A DNA stretch of 61,291 nucleotides from an uncultured Bacteroidales bacterium (GTDB taxonomy: Bacteria; Bacteroidota; Bacteroidia; Bacteroidales; Muribaculaceae): positions 1 through 61,291 of the forward strand of contig CANOUR010000007.1 in assembly GCA_947570265.1 (NCBI GenBank). Direction: 5' to 3'. Every line of letters starts with the position of its first letter. The stretch's first letter is position 1. Below the pieces are notes generated by a model. That model had not been told where the DNA came from. It did not search any database and saw nothing but the letters and a program-made list of their open reading frames with translations. The translations under genes were made by a program, and so were the position numbers. This document shows positions 1 to 9,557 of this stretch, in pieces.

Positions 1-36
1 ACGTGTCGTCGGGGGTGTTTCCCTTGGTTGACATTA

Positions 37-44
37 CAAAGGTA
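37..44 (-). promoter_or_regulatory. -7 promoter element of a gene leaving the left edge
   Basis: The minus strand reads TACCTTTG, a match to the Bacteroidetes -7 consensus TAnnTTTG. It points left, so a divergent gene probably starts just outside the window. No convincing -33 TTTG is visible 19-21 bases upstream. Confidence 0.45.
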
Positions 45-246
45 GCGGGTCGGAAGCGAAAACATGCAGTTGAAATGTTAATCGATGTTAATGCAATTAC
101 AAAAGTGTGACAAATACAGCAAATACGCATAATATCAACAAGATACGCAATGTAACATGCTGTTACAAAATTGTAACTGTATGTTTCCGATGTTTATAAT
201 CTGTTACATAAACCGGCTGATGCGGTCGTTGCGTGTGGATTTTACG
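45..246. promoter_or_regulatory. AT-rich intergenic region with TGTTACA repeats
   Basis: This stretch holds no gene. It contains a perfect inverted repeat, TGTAACA-TGC-TGTTACA, at 151-167. A further near copy (TGTAACT) lies at 172-178 and another TGTTACA at 202-208. A direct repeat ATGTTAAT occurs at 75-82 and 85-92. It lies between two divergent -7 elements, so an operator for a transcription factor is plausible. No regulator is identified from the sequence. Confidence 0.4.
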
Positions 247-254
247 TAACTTTG
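247..254 (+). promoter_or_regulatory. -7 promoter element of the M48 peptidase gene
   Basis: TAACTTTG matches the Bacteroidetes -7 consensus. It lies 38 bases before the ATG at 293. A TTG at 229-231 may act as a weak -33 element. Confidence 0.6.
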
Positions 255-292
255 CGGACGAATATATAATCACTCACAAAACAGTTTGTATT

Positions 293-1087
293 ATGCGTAA
301 GATACTCTATTCTCTATGTGCTTTCGTGGCGCTCGGCAGTGTGCAGCCTGTTTGCGCCCAGTTCAATTTAGGCAAGGCCGTTTCGGCAGGTGCTAAGGCT
401 GTGAAGGCCACTCAGATCTCTGATGCAGAGGTTGCGGCGATGGCTCGCGAGTCGGTTCAGTGGATGGACACCCACAACAAGGTCTGCGATGCCAACGATC
501 CCTACACTCAGCGCCTCAACAGGCTCACCGAGGGTCTTGTCGAGGCTGATGGCATACCTTTGAATTTCAAGGTGTATGATGTGATCGATGTCAATGCGTT
601 CGCTTGCCCTGACGGATCGGTGCGCGTGTTCTCGTCGTTGATGGATCTGATGACCGATGACGAGCTTCTCGGAGTGATCGGACACGAGATCGGCCATGTG
701 CTCAAGCACCATTCAAAGAAAGCCTATAAGGCGGCTCTGCTTGCTTCGGCTGGTCGCGATGCTCTTTCGTCGGGAGGCGGCTTGGTGGGCAAGCTCAGTG
801 ACTCGCAGCTCGGCGATCTGAGCGAGAGCCTTGTCAATTCAAAATTCTCGCAGAAAGAAGAGAAGGAAGCTGACGATGTTGGCTATGAGTTTCTGGTGAA
901 GAATGGCAAGAATCCTTGGGCGATGGCTATGGCATTTGAGAAGATGCAGGAGCTCGAGGGTGGTGCCAAGCAGAGCGCGATGGCCAAGATGTTCTCGTCG
1001 CATCCCGACACTGCTGCCCGCATCAAGAAAATGAGCGAACGCGCCACCAAAGATGGATATACGCGCCCTGCCGATCCTGCAAAATAA
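293..1087 (+). CDS. M48 family zinc metallopeptidase, exported
   Basis: A 264-residue exported peptidase of the M48 (Ste24/HtpX/LoiP-like) family, probably acting in the periplasm on misfolded or outer-membrane proteins. The zinc motif HEIGH is at about residues 131-135 and the third ligand is probably the Glu in EADDVGYEF near 192. An N-terminal signal peptide (MRKILYSLCAFVALG, then a CAQ cleavage site) argues for the ATG at 293. An in-frame ATG at 233 lies upstream of the promoter's -7 element and would put 20 non-signal residues first. There are no transmembrane segments beyond the signal, so it resembles the soluble periplasmic type rather than HtpX. It is monocistronic and ends at a strong bidirectional hairpin. 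The substrate is unknown. Confidence 0.85.
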   Translation: MRKILYSLCAFVALGSVQPVCAQFNLGKAVSAGAKAVKATQISDAEVAAMARESVQWMDTHNKVCDANDPYTQRLNRLTEGLVEADGIPLNFKVYDVIDVNAFACPDGSVRVFSSLMDLMTDDELLGVIGHEIGHVLKHHSKKAYKAALLASAGRDALSSGGGLVGKLSDSQLGDLSESLVNSKFSQKEEKEADDVGYEFLVKNGKNPWAMAMAFEKMQELEGGAKQSAMAKMFSSHPDTAARIKKMSERATKDGYTRPADPAK

Positions 1088-1110
1088 GATATAATTATAA
1101 GGACATAAAT

Positions 1111-1149
1111 AACAGTAGCGCCGCCCCGCATATGCGGGACGGCGCTGTT
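1111..1149. terminator. Bidirectional hairpin between convergent genes
   Basis: A long GC-rich inverted repeat (GCGCCG and CCCGC arms around an ATAT loop, closed by AACAG/CTGTT) lies between the convergent M48 gene and frdB. It can serve both strands. Confidence 0.75.
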
Positions 1150-1175
1150 GATTTATAGGAGGGTGGTTGATGGTG

Positions 1176-1931
1176 TCAGTCAGAGAACTTCGCCTTTTCA
1201 AACTCGCGGTTGAGGCGGGCGATGTTGCTCAGCGAGATGTTCTTGGGGCATTCGGCTGCGCATGCGCCGGTGTTGGTGCAGTTGCCGAAGCCAAGTTCGT
1301 CCATCTTCATCACCATGGCACGGGCGCGGCGTTTGCGCTCTACCTGACCCTGGGGAAGCAGTGCAAACTGGCTCACCTTGGCGCTGACAAAGAGCATTGC
1401 CGAGCCGTTTTTGCAAGCTGCCACACATGCTCCGCAACCGATGCATGTTGCTGAGTCCATGGCCTCGTCGGCCACTTCTTTCGAGATAGGCAGATTGTTG
1501 GCATCCTGTGCGCCGCCGCAGTTGAAGCTGACGTAGCCGCCGGCCTGCTGAATCTGGTCGAATGCGTTGCGGTTCACCATAAGGTCGCGGATCACGGGGA
1601 AGGCAGCCGAGCGCCATGGTTCGATGGTGATGGTGTCGCCGTCGTTGAACTTGCGCATGTGGAGCTGGCAGGTTGTGATGCCCTGCACGGGGCCGTGGGG
1701 GTGTCCGTTGATATAGAGCGAGCACATGCCGCAGATGCCTTCGCGGCAGTCGCTGTCGAATGCCACCGGCTCTTCGTTCTGCTCAACGAGCTGCTGGTTG
1801 AGCATGTCAAGCATTTCAAGGAAGCTCGAACCGGTCGAGACGTTGTCTACGCGATAGTTGGCGAAGTGTCCTTTCTCCTTCGGACCACGTTGACGCCAAA
1901 TTTTCAGGTTTACGCTGATTGTTTTTTCCAT
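1176..1931 (-). CDS. frdB: Fumarate reductase/succinate dehydrogenase iron-sulfur subunit
   Basis: The 251-residue electron-transfer subunit of quinol:fumarate reductase. It passes electrons from the membrane haem subunit to the flavoprotein on the cytoplasmic face. The [2Fe-2S] ligands are C62, C67, C70 and about C88 ([10 protein letters not shown] motif). A [4Fe-4S] motif [11 protein letters not shown] follows at 163-173, and the [11 protein letters not shown] motif (218-228) holds ligands of the third cluster. Last gene of the frdCAB operon, 86 bases after frdA, and it ends at the bidirectional hairpin. In an anaerobe it most likely runs as fumarate reductase; sequence alone does not fix the direction. 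Confidence 0.93.
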   Translation of the reverse strand: MEKTISVNLKIWRQRGPKEKGHFANYRVDNVSTGSSFLEMLDMLNQQLVEQNEEPVAFDSDCREGICGMCSLYINGHPHGPVQGITTCQLHMRKFNDGDTITIEPWRSAAFPVIRDLMVNRNAFDQIQQAGGYVSFNCGGAQDANNLPISKEVADEAMDSATCIGCGACVAACKNGSAMLFVSAKVSQFALLPQGQVERKRRARAMVMKMDELGFGNCTNTGACAAECPKNISLSNIARLNREFEKAKFSD

Positions 1932-2017
1932 TTTCTTTAAAAGGGATGTTTTTTTGACTTTCCCGGCGGCGTCTTTTATGTCGCCGCCGGGCGGTCGCGT
2001 GGGTTATGGAGTTGGGA

Positions 2018-4045
2018 TTACGATTTGTAGTTACGGGTCTGTACCTGGATTTCGGTGTAGTTGAGAGGCTCTTTGATAAGGATGGGCTTCTCGGTGTCAC
2101 CGGTGTATTTCCAGCAGGAAACATACATGTAGTCCTTGTCGTTGCGGGCGGCTTCGCCGTCTGCTGTCTGGTACTCCTCGCGGAAGTGTGCGCCGCATGA
2201 TTCGTTGCGGTTGAGGGCGTCGATGGCCATCATGCGGGCCATGATCAGGAAGTCTTCGAGACGCAGAGCCTTTTCGAGCTCGAGGTTGAGATCGTCGGCG
2301 CGACCTACGACGCGCAGGTCGGTGTAGAATTCCTTGCGCACATCTTCGAGTTCGTCGAGAGCTTTCACGAGTGTCTGGAGTGTGCGTCCCATGCCTACGA
2401 GGTTCCACATCACATGGCCAAGACGTTTGTGGATCTGATCGGGGCTCTTGGTGCCCTTGATGGCCATGAGGCGGTTAATGCGGTCTTTGACCTCTTTCTC
2501 CACCTTGTCAAACTCGGGATGGTCGGTGCCGGGGTGCTTCACCTTGATCTGATCGCTCAGATAGTTCTGCATGGTGTAGGGGAGCACGAAGTAGCCGTCG
2601 GCCAGACCCTGCATCAGGGCTGAAGCGCCGAGGCGGTTTGCGCCGTGATCCGAGAAGTTGCACTCGCCGATTGCAAACAGACCCTTGATCGATGTCTGCA
2701 GCTCGTAGTCAACCCAGATGCCGCCCATGGTGTAGTGGCTTGCGGGGAAGATCATCATCGGAGTGTGGTAGGGGTTGTCGTCCGAGATCATCTCGTACAT
2801 GTCGAAGAGGTTGCCGTAGCGGTCACGCACCACATCTTCGCCGAGGCGCTCGATAGCATATTTGAAGTCGAGATATACGGCGTTGCCTGTGCCGACACCG
2901 AAACCTGCGTCGCAGCGCTCCTTGGCAGCGCGGCTGGCGATGTCGCGGGGACAGAGGTTACCGAAAGCCGGATAGCGGCGTTCGAGATAGAAGTCGCGGT
3001 CTTCGTCGGGGATGTCGGTCGGTTTTTTCTTGCCGGCGCGGATAGCCTCGGCGTCTTCTTTCTTCTTGGGTACCCAGATGCGGCCGTCGTTACGGAGCGA
3101 TTCGCTCATGAGGGTGAGCTTGGACTGATCTTCGCCGTGCACGGGGATACAGGTGGGGTGGATCTGTGTGAAAGCGAGGTTGGCAAGGTAAGCGCCGCGC
3201 TTGAATGCCTGCACCGCAGCCGAGCCGTTGCAGCCCATGGCGTTGGTCGACAGGAAGAATGTGCGTCCGTAGCCGCCGGTGGCGAGCACTACGGCGTGAG
3301 CGGCATAGCGCTCGATCTCGCCTGTGACGAGGTTGCGCACGATGATGCCGCGTGCACGTCCGTCGATCACCACGAGGTCGAGCATCTCGCGGCGGTTGAA
3401 CGACCGCACTGTGCCCTTGTTGATCTGACGGTTGAGCGAGCCGTAGGCGCCGAGTAGCAGCTGCTGGCCGGTCTGACCTTTGGCATAGAATGTACGGCTT
3501 ACCTGTGCGCCGCCGAACGAACGGTTGGCCAGCAGGCCGCCGTATTCGCGTGCGAAGGGCACACCCTGTGCCACGCACTGGTCGATGATGTTGTTCGACA
3601 CTTCGGCAAGACGGTAAACGTTGGCCTCGCGTGAGCGGAAGTCACCGCCTTTCACTGTGTCGTAGAACAGACGGTAGATCGAGTCGCCGTCGTTCTGATA
3701 GTTTTTCGCAGCGTTGATACCGCCCTGTGCGGCGATAGAGTGGGCGCGGCGCGGACTGTCCTGAATGCAGAAGTTCCACACGTTGAAGCCCATTTCGCCG
3801 AGCGAAGAGGCTGCCGACGCACCTGCCAGACCGGTGCCCACCACGATGATGTCGAGGTTGCGCTTGTTGGCGGGGTTGACGAGCTTCTGGTGAGCCTTGT
3901 AGTTGGTCCACTTCTGTGCGAGAGGCCCTTCGGGGATCTTGCTGTCGACCTGATATTCGGGGAGCTTCGACGATTCTACGTCGGCGTAGTCCTTCATGAT
4001 GGGGGTAGAGTCAATCATACCCTCGAGTTTTTTGATGTCTGCCAT
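2018..4045 (-). CDS. frdA: Fumarate reductase/succinate dehydrogenase flavoprotein subunit
   Basis: The 675-residue catalytic subunit with covalently bound FAD, reducing fumarate to succinate (or the reverse). The Rossmann motif GTGLAGAS is at 70-77. The flavinylation motif [14 protein letters not shown] around residues 99-112 carries the His (H102) that normally binds FAD. Substrate-binding motifs such as [11 protein letters not shown] and the C-terminal [18 protein letters not shown] segment are present. Its length is a little above most FrdA proteins because of a roughly 60-residue N-terminal extension, which also occurs in Bacteroidetes and epsilonproteobacterial type B enzymes. It sits between frdC (52-base gap) and frdB. 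Confidence 0.95.
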   Translation of the reverse strand: MADIKKLEGMIDSTPIMKDYADVESSKLPEYQVDSKIPEGPLAQKWTNYKAHQKLVNPANKRNLDIIVVGTGLAGASAASSLGEMGFNVWNFCIQDSPRRAHSIAAQGGINAAKNYQNDGDSIYRLFYDTVKGGDFRSREANVYRLAEVSNNIIDQCVAQGVPFAREYGGLLANRSFGGAQVSRTFYAKGQTGQQLLLGAYGSLNRQINKGTVRSFNRREMLDLVVIDGRARGIIVRNLVTGEIERYAAHAVVLATGGYGRTFFLSTNAMGCNGSAAVQAFKRGAYLANLAFTQIHPTCIPVHGEDQSKLTLMSESLRNDGRIWVPKKKEDAEAIRAGKKKPTDIPDEDRDFYLERRYPAFGNLCPRDIASRAAKERCDAGFGVGTGNAVYLDFKYAIERLGEDVVRDRYGNLFDMYEMISDDNPYHTPMMIFPASHYTMGGIWVDYELQTSIKGLFAIGECNFSDHGANRLGASALMQGLADGYFVLPYTMQNYLSDQIKVKHPGTDHPEFDKVEKEVKDRINRLMAIKGTKSPDQIHKRLGHVMWNLVGMGRTLQTLVKALDELEDVRKEFYTDLRVVGRADDLNLELEKALRLEDFLIMARMMAIDALNRNESCGAHFREEYQTADGEAARNDKDYMYVSCWKYTGDTEKPILIKEPLNYTEIQVQTRNYKS

Positions 4046-4097
4046 ATCGGTAGGAATGGTGGAGATTTGACGTTTGGAAAAAGTGAAGTATGATTGA

Positions 4098-4913
4098 TTA
4101 TTCGATGACGATCGTTTCGGCCTCGATCACTTCTGCTGCGGCAGCTCCGTCGCAAACCGCGGGGGCGCACTCCTCGTTGGCCTCAAATTCGCGGTACTGC
4201 TCGAGCAGCACGGGGCATGTCTCGTAGGTGTGGCGCTGTGCGTTGACAGTGAACACGATCGCCTGTACCACGAACAGGCCGATGACGATGGTGCTCCACC
4301 AGCAGCCGATGGTCTTCAGACGCTTGATCCAGATGGCGTTGTTCCATCCTGCCGACTGGAACATCGACCAGAAGCCATGATTCATGTGGAACCAGAGAGC
4401 CACGAAGCCGATGATGTAGACGATCGGAGTCCACACCTGGCTGAATGCCATCTGAAGGAACATTGTGCCGCTCTGGGGAGCTATGGCCTGACCTTCGTAG
4501 ATCACTTCGTTGCCGGTGATCTCGGCCAGCTGCATCTTGGCCCAGAACTGGATCATGTGCACAACCAGGAAGGCTACGACAACGATGCCGAGCACGAGCA
4601 TGTTTTTCGATGCCCACTCAACCTGGGGAGGACGCGATGTCACGGCGTAGCGGTCGGCGCCACGCGCACGACGGTTCTGAATTGTCAGCCACAAAGCGTA
4701 GATGATGTGGATGATGAACAGTGCGGCGAGTCCGACTGAGGCAACCAGAGCATACCAGTTAGCCCCGAGGAACTCGCAGATGACATTGTAGGCCGCAGGC
4801 CAGAAAATGGCCACGGTGTTCATCAGCACATGAAAAGTAACAAACAGGACAAGGCACGCGCCGGTAATGGCCATCACGAGCTTACGTCCTATCGATGAGC
4901 TTGTTAACCACAT
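4098..4913 (-). CDS. frdC: Fumarate reductase cytochrome b subunit (type B, di-haem)
   Basis: A 271-residue membrane anchor with five hydrophobic segments, oxidising menaquinol and passing electrons to FrdB. Likely haem-ligand histidines sit in the membrane segments: FHVLMN near residue 28, IIHIIYALW near 88, VVHMIQFW near 119 and WFHMNHGFW near 180. This is the single-subunit, di-haem type B arrangement known from Wolinella. The last 40 residues form an unusual acidic, Ala-rich tail with three Cys residues ([16 protein letters not shown]), which may not be part of the fold. First gene of frdCAB, with a good promoter 65 bases upstream. Confidence 0.92.
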   Translation of the reverse strand: MWLTSSSIGRKLVMAITGACLVLFVTFHVLMNTVAIFWPAAYNVICEFLGANWYALVASVGLAALFIIHIIYALWLTIQNRRARGADRYAVTSRPPQVEWASKNMLVLGIVVVAFLVVHMIQFWAKMQLAEITGNEVIYEGQAIAPQSGTMFLQMAFSQVWTPIVYIIGFVALWFHMNHGFWSMFQSAGWNNAIWIKRLKTIGCWWSTIVIGLFVVQAIVFTVNAQRHTYETCPVLLEQYREFEANEECAPAVCDGAAAAEVIEAETIVIE

Positions 4914-4977
4914 AGGAGTTGAAGAATTTTGATTGGATTATTAATTGGATAATTTTATTTTCGCTTGCTTTGCATGG

Positions 4978-5008
4978 CAAAGTTACTGAAAAACCGCACG
5001 CTAACAAA
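4978..5008 (-). promoter_or_regulatory. frdCAB promoter (-33/-7)
   Basis: On the minus strand, TTTG (5008-5005) and TAACTTTG (4985-4978) are separated by exactly 19 bases, the consensus Bacteroidetes sigma-A layout. It is the best complete promoter in the window and gives frdC a leader of about 60 bases. Confidence 0.8.
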
Positions 5009-5167
5009 AATTAAGGAAAAAAATCTTTCCGTATCCGCGGCCTTATGTTTCGGATCGGTGCGTGCAATTGCGGATTATTCACCGGCAAGTCGCCCCGATC
5101 CGGAGTAGATTGAGGTGAAATGGTGAATGGTTTTTGTCCATTGTGGCTATTTGTAGATTTTTTTGGT

Positions 5168-5175
5168 TAACTTTG
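5168..5175 (+). promoter_or_regulatory. -7 element of the carboxynorspermidine-dehydrogenase-like gene
   Basis: TAACTTTG lies 22 bases before the ATG at 5198. A clear -33 TTTG at the usual spacing is not visible. The 284-base region back to frdC holds only these two divergent promoters. Confidence 0.6.
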
Positions 5176-5197
5176 CCCGAAACTATAATATAGGTAA

Positions 5198-6394
5198 ATG
5201 GCAAAAGTCGTAATTATCGGTGCCGGCGGTGTCGGCACGGTTGTGGCACATAAGTGTGCCCAGCATCCCGAGGTGTTTTCTGAAATCGTGTTGGCTTCAC
5301 GCACGCGCTCGAAGTGCGATGCCATAGCCAAGGCCATCGGCGCGGCAAACATCACCACCGATGCCGTCGATGCCGACTCAGTGCCCCAGCTTGTCGAGCT
5401 TTTCAACCGCCACAAGCCCGACATGGTCATCAATGTCGCCCTGCCTTATCAGGATCTGACTATCATGGACGCATGTCTCGAATGCGGTGTCAACTATCTC
5501 GACACGGCCAACTATGAGCCGCGCGACGAGGCTCACTTCGAGTATTCATGGCAGTGGGCCTACCGCAAGCGCTTCGAGGACGCGGGTCTGACAGCCATAC
5601 TCGGTTGCGGTTTCGACCCCGGAGTGTCGGGCGTGTTCACCGCCTATGCCGCGAAGCACTATTTCTCTGAGATGCAGTATCTCGACATAGTCGACTGCAA
5701 CGCCGGAAATCATGGCAAGGCATTCGCCACCAATTTCAACCCCGAGATCAACATCCGCGAGATCACACAGAACGGCCGTTACTGGCAGGACGGACAGTGG
5801 GTGACCACCGGCCCGCTCGAGATCCACAAGTCGCTCACTTATCCCAACATCGGCCCGCGCGACAGCTATCTTCTCTATCATGAGGAGCTTGAGAGCCTGA
5901 CGCAGAACTTCCCCACCATCAAACGTGCGCGTTTCTGGATGACATTCGGCCAGGAATATCTCACACATCTGCGCGTGATACAGAATATAGGCATGGCACG
6001 CATTGATGAGATCGACTACAACGGCACGAAGATTGTTCCGCTGCAGTTCCTCAAGGCTGTGCTTCCCAATCCGCAGGATCTCGGTGAGAACTACACCGGC
6101 GAGACCTCGATCGGATGCCGCATCTCAGGTCTGGGCAAGGATGGCAAGCCGCTCACATATTACATCTACAACAACTGCTCGCATCAGGAGGCATATCGCG
6201 AGACCGGCATGCAGGCCGTCAGCTACACCACCGGTGTTCCGGCGATGGTAGGAGCCATGATGTTCCTCACCGGCAAATGGAGCATGCCCGGTGTGCGCAA
6301 TGTCGAGGAGTTTGATCCCGATCCCTTCCTGGCTCAGCTCGCCATGGACGGTCTGCCTTGGCACGAGATTGTCAACGGCGACCTCGAGCTTTGA
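5198..6394 (+). CDS. Saccharopine dehydrogenase family protein, probable carboxynorspermidine/carboxyspermidine dehydrogenase
   Basis: A 398-residue NAD(P)-dependent reductase. The N-terminal Rossmann motif GAGGVGTVVAHKCAQ (residues 8-22) and the SRTRSKCDAIA segment after it are typical of carboxynorspermidine synthase (CANSDH/CASDH). This enzyme condenses a diamine with aspartate semialdehyde in the alternative spermidine route used by gut Bacteroides. The central GCGFDPGVSGVF motif near residue 139 also fits this branch better than lysine-forming saccharopine dehydrogenases. It is monocistronic, with a strong terminator after it. The decarboxylase partner is not in the window. Function is by family inference; a general saccharopine-dehydrogenase-like role is the alternative. 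Confidence 0.8.
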   Translation: MAKVVIIGAGGVGTVVAHKCAQHPEVFSEIVLASRTRSKCDAIAKAIGAANITTDAVDADSVPQLVELFNRHKPDMVINVALPYQDLTIMDACLECGVNYLDTANYEPRDEAHFEYSWQWAYRKRFEDAGLTAILGCGFDPGVSGVFTAYAAKHYFSEMQYLDIVDCNAGNHGKAFATNFNPEINIREITQNGRYWQDGQWVTTGPLEIHKSLTYPNIGPRDSYLLYHEELESLTQNFPTIKRARFWMTFGQEYLTHLRVIQNIGMARIDEIDYNGTKIVPLQFLKAVLPNPQDLGENYTGETSIGCRISGLGKDGKPLTYYIYNNCSHQEAYRETGMQAVSYTTGVPAMVGAMMFLTGKWSMPGVRNVEEFDPDPFLAQLAMDGLPWHEIVNGDLEL

Positions 6395-6423
6395 CAGCAG
6401 GGCTTTGACACTGAATAAAACGC

Positions 6424-6453
6424 GGGAGCGGCTTCCATCCGGAGGCCGCTCCC
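6424..6453. terminator. Strong bidirectional terminator hairpin
   Basis: A 13-base-pair stem (arms 6424-6436 and 6441-6453, one G-T pair) with loop ATCC lies between two convergent genes. Confidence 0.8.
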
Positions 6454-6474
6454 ATCGTAAATGTTTTATCGCAG

Positions 6475-7674
6475 TCAGGCGGTGTGTGCCTCACACACGG
6501 GTCGTGATGTGCGGCGGAACAGGCGGGCTATGATAATGGATATGGCTCCGTCGCCGGTGACATTGCATGCTGTGCCGAAACTGTCCATGGTGATGTAGAG
6601 GGCGATCATCAGGGCGTTGTCGGCCTCGTTGAATCCGAGCATCGATGTGAGCAGTCCCAGCGATGCCATGATCGCTCCACCGGGCACACCCGGCGCGGCT
6701 ATGATGGTGATGCCGAGCATGCAGATGAATCCGGCGAACATGCCCGGTGTGTAGGACAGTCCGTTGGTGAGCATAAGCGCCACGGCGCATGCGACAATCT
6801 TGAGTGTCGAGCCGCTCATGTGTATAGTGGCGCACAACGGTATGGTGAAACCGGCTATCTGGCGGGGCACTCCGATGGACACGGCGCGTTCGAGAGTCAC
6901 CGGAATAGTGGCTGCCGATGACTGGGTGCCCAAGGCGGTGAAGTAGGCAGGAAGCATGCCCCCGAGCAGTTTGAGCGGGTTGCGCGAGCCTTGCGAGAAC
7001 GGAGCGGCCACGCAATATTGCAGCACGAGGATGCCCACGTGCATCACGAAAATCACAGCTATGATGGTTGCGAAAGTCGACAGAATGCCTGCCACCTGTC
7101 CGGCCTTGGTGATGCCGAGGAATATGCCGAATATGTAGACGGGCAGAAGCGGCAGGATGGCGCCGTTGACCACACCGGTGATGATCGAGCGCAGGTTGTC
7201 GAGCACTTTTTTCATCGCGTTGCCCTCGGGCAGAGCGGCGGTGCCGAGTCCGAGCACAAACGCGAGCACCAGAGCGGAGCTTACGCTCATCAGCGGAGGC
7301 ATGCCCACGGTGAACAGTGGCGCAGGCAGGTCGGCGCCCGACAGGTCGGCATTGGAGCTTACGGGCGAGATCATCGAGGGAAAGAGCCAATCGCTGATGG
7401 CGAAGCTGCCGAAGCCGGCCAGCAGTGTGGCGGCATAGGCGACAGCGGCGGTTGCCGCAAGCATCTTGCCTGCTCCGCGACCCACATCGGCGATGGCCGG
7501 TGCGACAAACGCCACGATCAGCAGCGGTATCACAAATCCGAGAAATTCGCTGAATATGGCGTTGAATGTCGTGAATATGCTCACGCCCCAGCCGGGCATC
7601 AGATAACCGGCCCCGATGCCGAGGGCGATGGCTATCACTATTCGGGCCAGAAGCCCGGGTTTTTTCATGGTCAT
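6475..7674 (-). CDS. Dicarboxylate/amino acid:cation symporter (DAACS family)
   Basis: A 399-residue inner-membrane secondary transporter of the GltP/DctA/SstT family that imports C4-dicarboxylates or an amino acid with Na+ or H+. It has about eight hydrophobic segments. The family's serine-rich re-entrant loop motif is present (GTQSSAATIPVT near residue 255), as is a PGVPGGAIMASL motif near 330. The substrate cannot be read from the sequence; the SSAATIP form fits SstT/GltT-like members. An ATG two codons downstream (7668) is an equally possible start. It lies 51 bases after the RNase H1 gene and may be the end of the aroK operon. Confidence 0.85.
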   Translation of the reverse strand: MTMKKPGLLARIVIAIALGIGAGYLMPGWGVSIFTTFNAIFSEFLGFVIPLLIVAFVAPAIADVGRGAGKMLAATAAVAYAATLLAGFGSFAISDWLFPSMISPVSSNADLSGADLPAPLFTVGMPPLMSVSSALVLAFVLGLGTAALPEGNAMKKVLDNLRSIITGVVNGAILPLLPVYIFGIFLGITKAGQVAGILSTFATIIAVIFVMHVGILVLQYCVAAPFSQGSRNPLKLLGGMLPAYFTALGTQSSAATIPVTLERAVSIGVPRQIAGFTIPLCATIHMSGSTLKIVACAVALMLTNGLSYTPGMFAGFICMLGITIIAAPGVPGGAIMASLGLLTSMLGFNEADNALMIALYITMDSFGTACNVTGDGAISIIIARLFRRTSRPVCEAHTA

Positions 7675-7725
7675 ACGATGGTGAGTTGTCTTATATAAGC
7701 GGTTAACGGAATAAATGCCGATTTA

Positions 7726-8373
7726 TTATTTACGGCCGAAATCGGCTGGTATCTCCCCCCATGTGTCAGTGTCCCATTTCAGTATGGGATTGCGGTAGGT
7801 GTGGGTGTTGAGCCATGTCTCGGCGCGGCGCACCATGTCGAGTATTCGGGCATTCTCGGGCGTGGGGGTGAGCGTGGTGCGGGCATGGCGGTCGCGCACC
7901 CATGCCTGGGCGGTGCGGCTGTCACTGTAGATTGGACGCAGCGGCTGTCCGTCGCGGTTGAGCATGGCCAGCGCATGCACTATGGCCAGAAATTCGCCGA
8001 GATTGTTGGTGCCTGCGGCAAGCGGCCCTACACGAAACAGGCGTTCGCCCGAACCAACAGCCACACCCTGATATTCCACCGGGCCGGGATTGCGTGAACA
8101 TGCTGCGTCGACAGCCACGGCATCGAGCCGTATTTCAGGAAACGCAGCATAGTTCACCACCACCGGCTTGTGGGTGGCTATGGTCTTTATCAGACCGATG
8201 TGAGCCATAGGGTCGCCACGGTAGGCGTCGATTGCCGCCTGCTGTGTCGGAAAACTCTTGTATTTCGCATCGGGATAACCGGTGACCTGTTCCTTGGCGT
8301 CATCCCATGAGTCGAACACGCCGGTGTGCCATCCGTTCCACACCACATAGTATTTTTTGCGTGGGATAGCCAT
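7726..8373 (-). CDS. rnhA: Ribonuclease H1 with N-terminal hybrid-binding (viroplasmin) domain
   Basis: A 215-residue RNase H1 that degrades RNA in RNA-DNA hybrids. The first 45 residues (KKYYVVWNGWHTGVF...) form the small hybrid-binding domain also found in caulimovirus viroplasmin. The C-terminal catalytic domain has the acidic residues in order: Asp in AVDAACS, Glu in NNLGEFLAI, Asp in YSDSRTA, and a final Asp in KWDTDTWGE. The ATG at 8373 is chosen because it overlaps the stop codon of the preceding gene by one base (TAATG) and begins the conserved domain; the longer open frame to 8520 lies wholly within the upstream gene. Translational coupling is likely. Confidence 0.88.
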   Translation of the reverse strand: MAIPRKKYYVVWNGWHTGVFDSWDDAKEQVTGYPDAKYKSFPTQQAAIDAYRGDPMAHIGLIKTIATHKPVVVNYAAFPEIRLDAVAVDAACSRNPGPVEYQGVAVGSGERLFRVGPLAAGTNNLGEFLAIVHALAMLNRDGQPLRPIYSDSRTAQAWVRDRHARTTLTPTPENARILDMVRRAETWLNTHTYRNPILKWDTDTWGEIPADFGRK

Positions 8374-9557
8374 TACGATAGTGTCAGATATATATTGATG
8401 TCGGTCGAGCGGCCGCCGGCGCAGCGTGCCACGATGGGGTTGACCACCCTGCCCATATAGGTGTAGACGGCGCGGCGCAGCCCGGGAATGATGCGCAGCG
8501 CGTTGCCCACTCCCTCGCATGGCAGCATCTGGTCAAACATGGTGATCAGTGTGTTGCTCAGCGCCATTGCGGCCGTCCGTCCCACTGCTCCGCCGGGATT
8601 GGTCAGGCACATGCGTGTGGCCGGCGCTACGTCGGGCATTGCATTGCGGCCGGCGCCCATGTCGGCAACCGGCAGCGACGGGAATGTGTGTCCGGGTTTG
8701 CGGGTGATGTCGATGATCACCACCCCCTGCTTGGTGGCTTCCACCAGATCGGCGCCGACAGAGAAATGACCTTCGGTGGGAGTGGCCACGATCATGTCGG
8801 CCGAGCGTAGGGCGTTGTGGAGCACATGAGGATGCAGGGCCGACCCGATCACCTGCTGGCCGAGCTCGCGTATGGCGCGCCGCAGACTGTAGACATCGTT
8901 GTCGAACATTCTCACCGTTGCTCCAAGTCCGGCCGCCGACCGGGCTGCCGCGCAAGCTGCTATGCCCGATCCGATGATTGTGGTCTCGCACGCCACTATG
9001 CCGGTCACGCCGCCAAGCAAAATTCCTTTGCCCGCTGTCGGGTCGGCCAGCATCGATGATGCGAGTGCCACAGCGGCCCGGCCGTCGATTTCCGAGAGTA
9101 TGTCGGCAAAAGGAGTCATTCCCCTTCGGTCTTCCACCAGATCAAGGGCTATGGCAGTAATGCTTCGTTTCAGCAGCACGGCTATGGTCGCGGGGTCTTG
9201 CATCGATGGATGCAGCAGCGTCAGCAGCATCGCTCCGCGCCGCATGCGTGCGGCATCGGCCGGAGTGAGCGGTGCAAGGTGGATCACCACATCGCACCGG
9301 AGCGCTTCGGCACGGTCGACAAGCTCGGCGCCGTGGCGTGCATAGCGGTTGTCGGGATAGTTGATGACCGATCCGGCGCCATGCTCGATCCTGACGGCCA
9401 AACCGCGTTCCACCAACATTTCCACACCCTCGGGCGTGAGTGGAAACCGTCGCTCGCCCGGGCGGTCGCACACGGGCAGGCCTAATGTGAGACGCCGCGG
9501 AGCGGTTGCAACCTCGTCGGGTTGAGCCAGCGGTTCATGGCTGTCGGATTTTATCAT
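8373..9557 (-). CDS. Alanine dehydrogenase / transhydrogenase-alpha-like NAD(P) enzyme
   Basis: A 394-residue member of the alanine dehydrogenase/PNT family, which catalyses NAD-dependent interconversion of alanine and pyruvate or resembles the transhydrogenase alpha subunit. The N-terminal substrate half has the ERRFPLTPEGVEMLVERG segment. The NAD-binding half has a glycine motif (TIIGSGIAACAAARSA near residue 193), then an acidic FDND. The usual GGVPGV motif is changed to GGVTGIV, and the C-terminal third is unusually Arg/Ala rich. It is not followed by a transhydrogenase beta subunit, so a soluble alanine-dehydrogenase-like role is favoured. Its start overlaps the stop of aroK by four bases (ATGA). 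Confidence 0.72.
   Translation of the reverse strand: MIKSDSHEPLAQPDEVATAPRRLTLGLPVCDRPGERRFPLTPEGVEMLVERGLAVRIEHGAGSVINYPDNRYARHGAELVDRAEALRCDVVIHLAPLTPADAARMRRGAMLLTLLHPSMQDPATIAVLLKRSITAIALDLVEDRRGMTPFADILSEIDGRAAVALASSMLADPTAGKGILLGGVTGIVACETTIIGSGIAACAAARSAAGLGATVRMFDNDVYSLRRAIRELGQQVIGSALHPHVLHNALRSADMIVATPTEGHFSVGADLVEATKQGVVIIDITRKPGHTFPSLPVADMGAGRNAMPDVAPATRMCLTNPGGAVGRTAAMALSNTLITMFDQMLPCEGVGNALRIIPGLRRAVYTYMGRVVNPIVARCAGGRSTDINIYLTLS

Noticed and set aside
2645-3457. A 270-codon plus-strand frame within frdA
   Set aside because: Antisense to the flavoprotein gene; no domain and no promoter.
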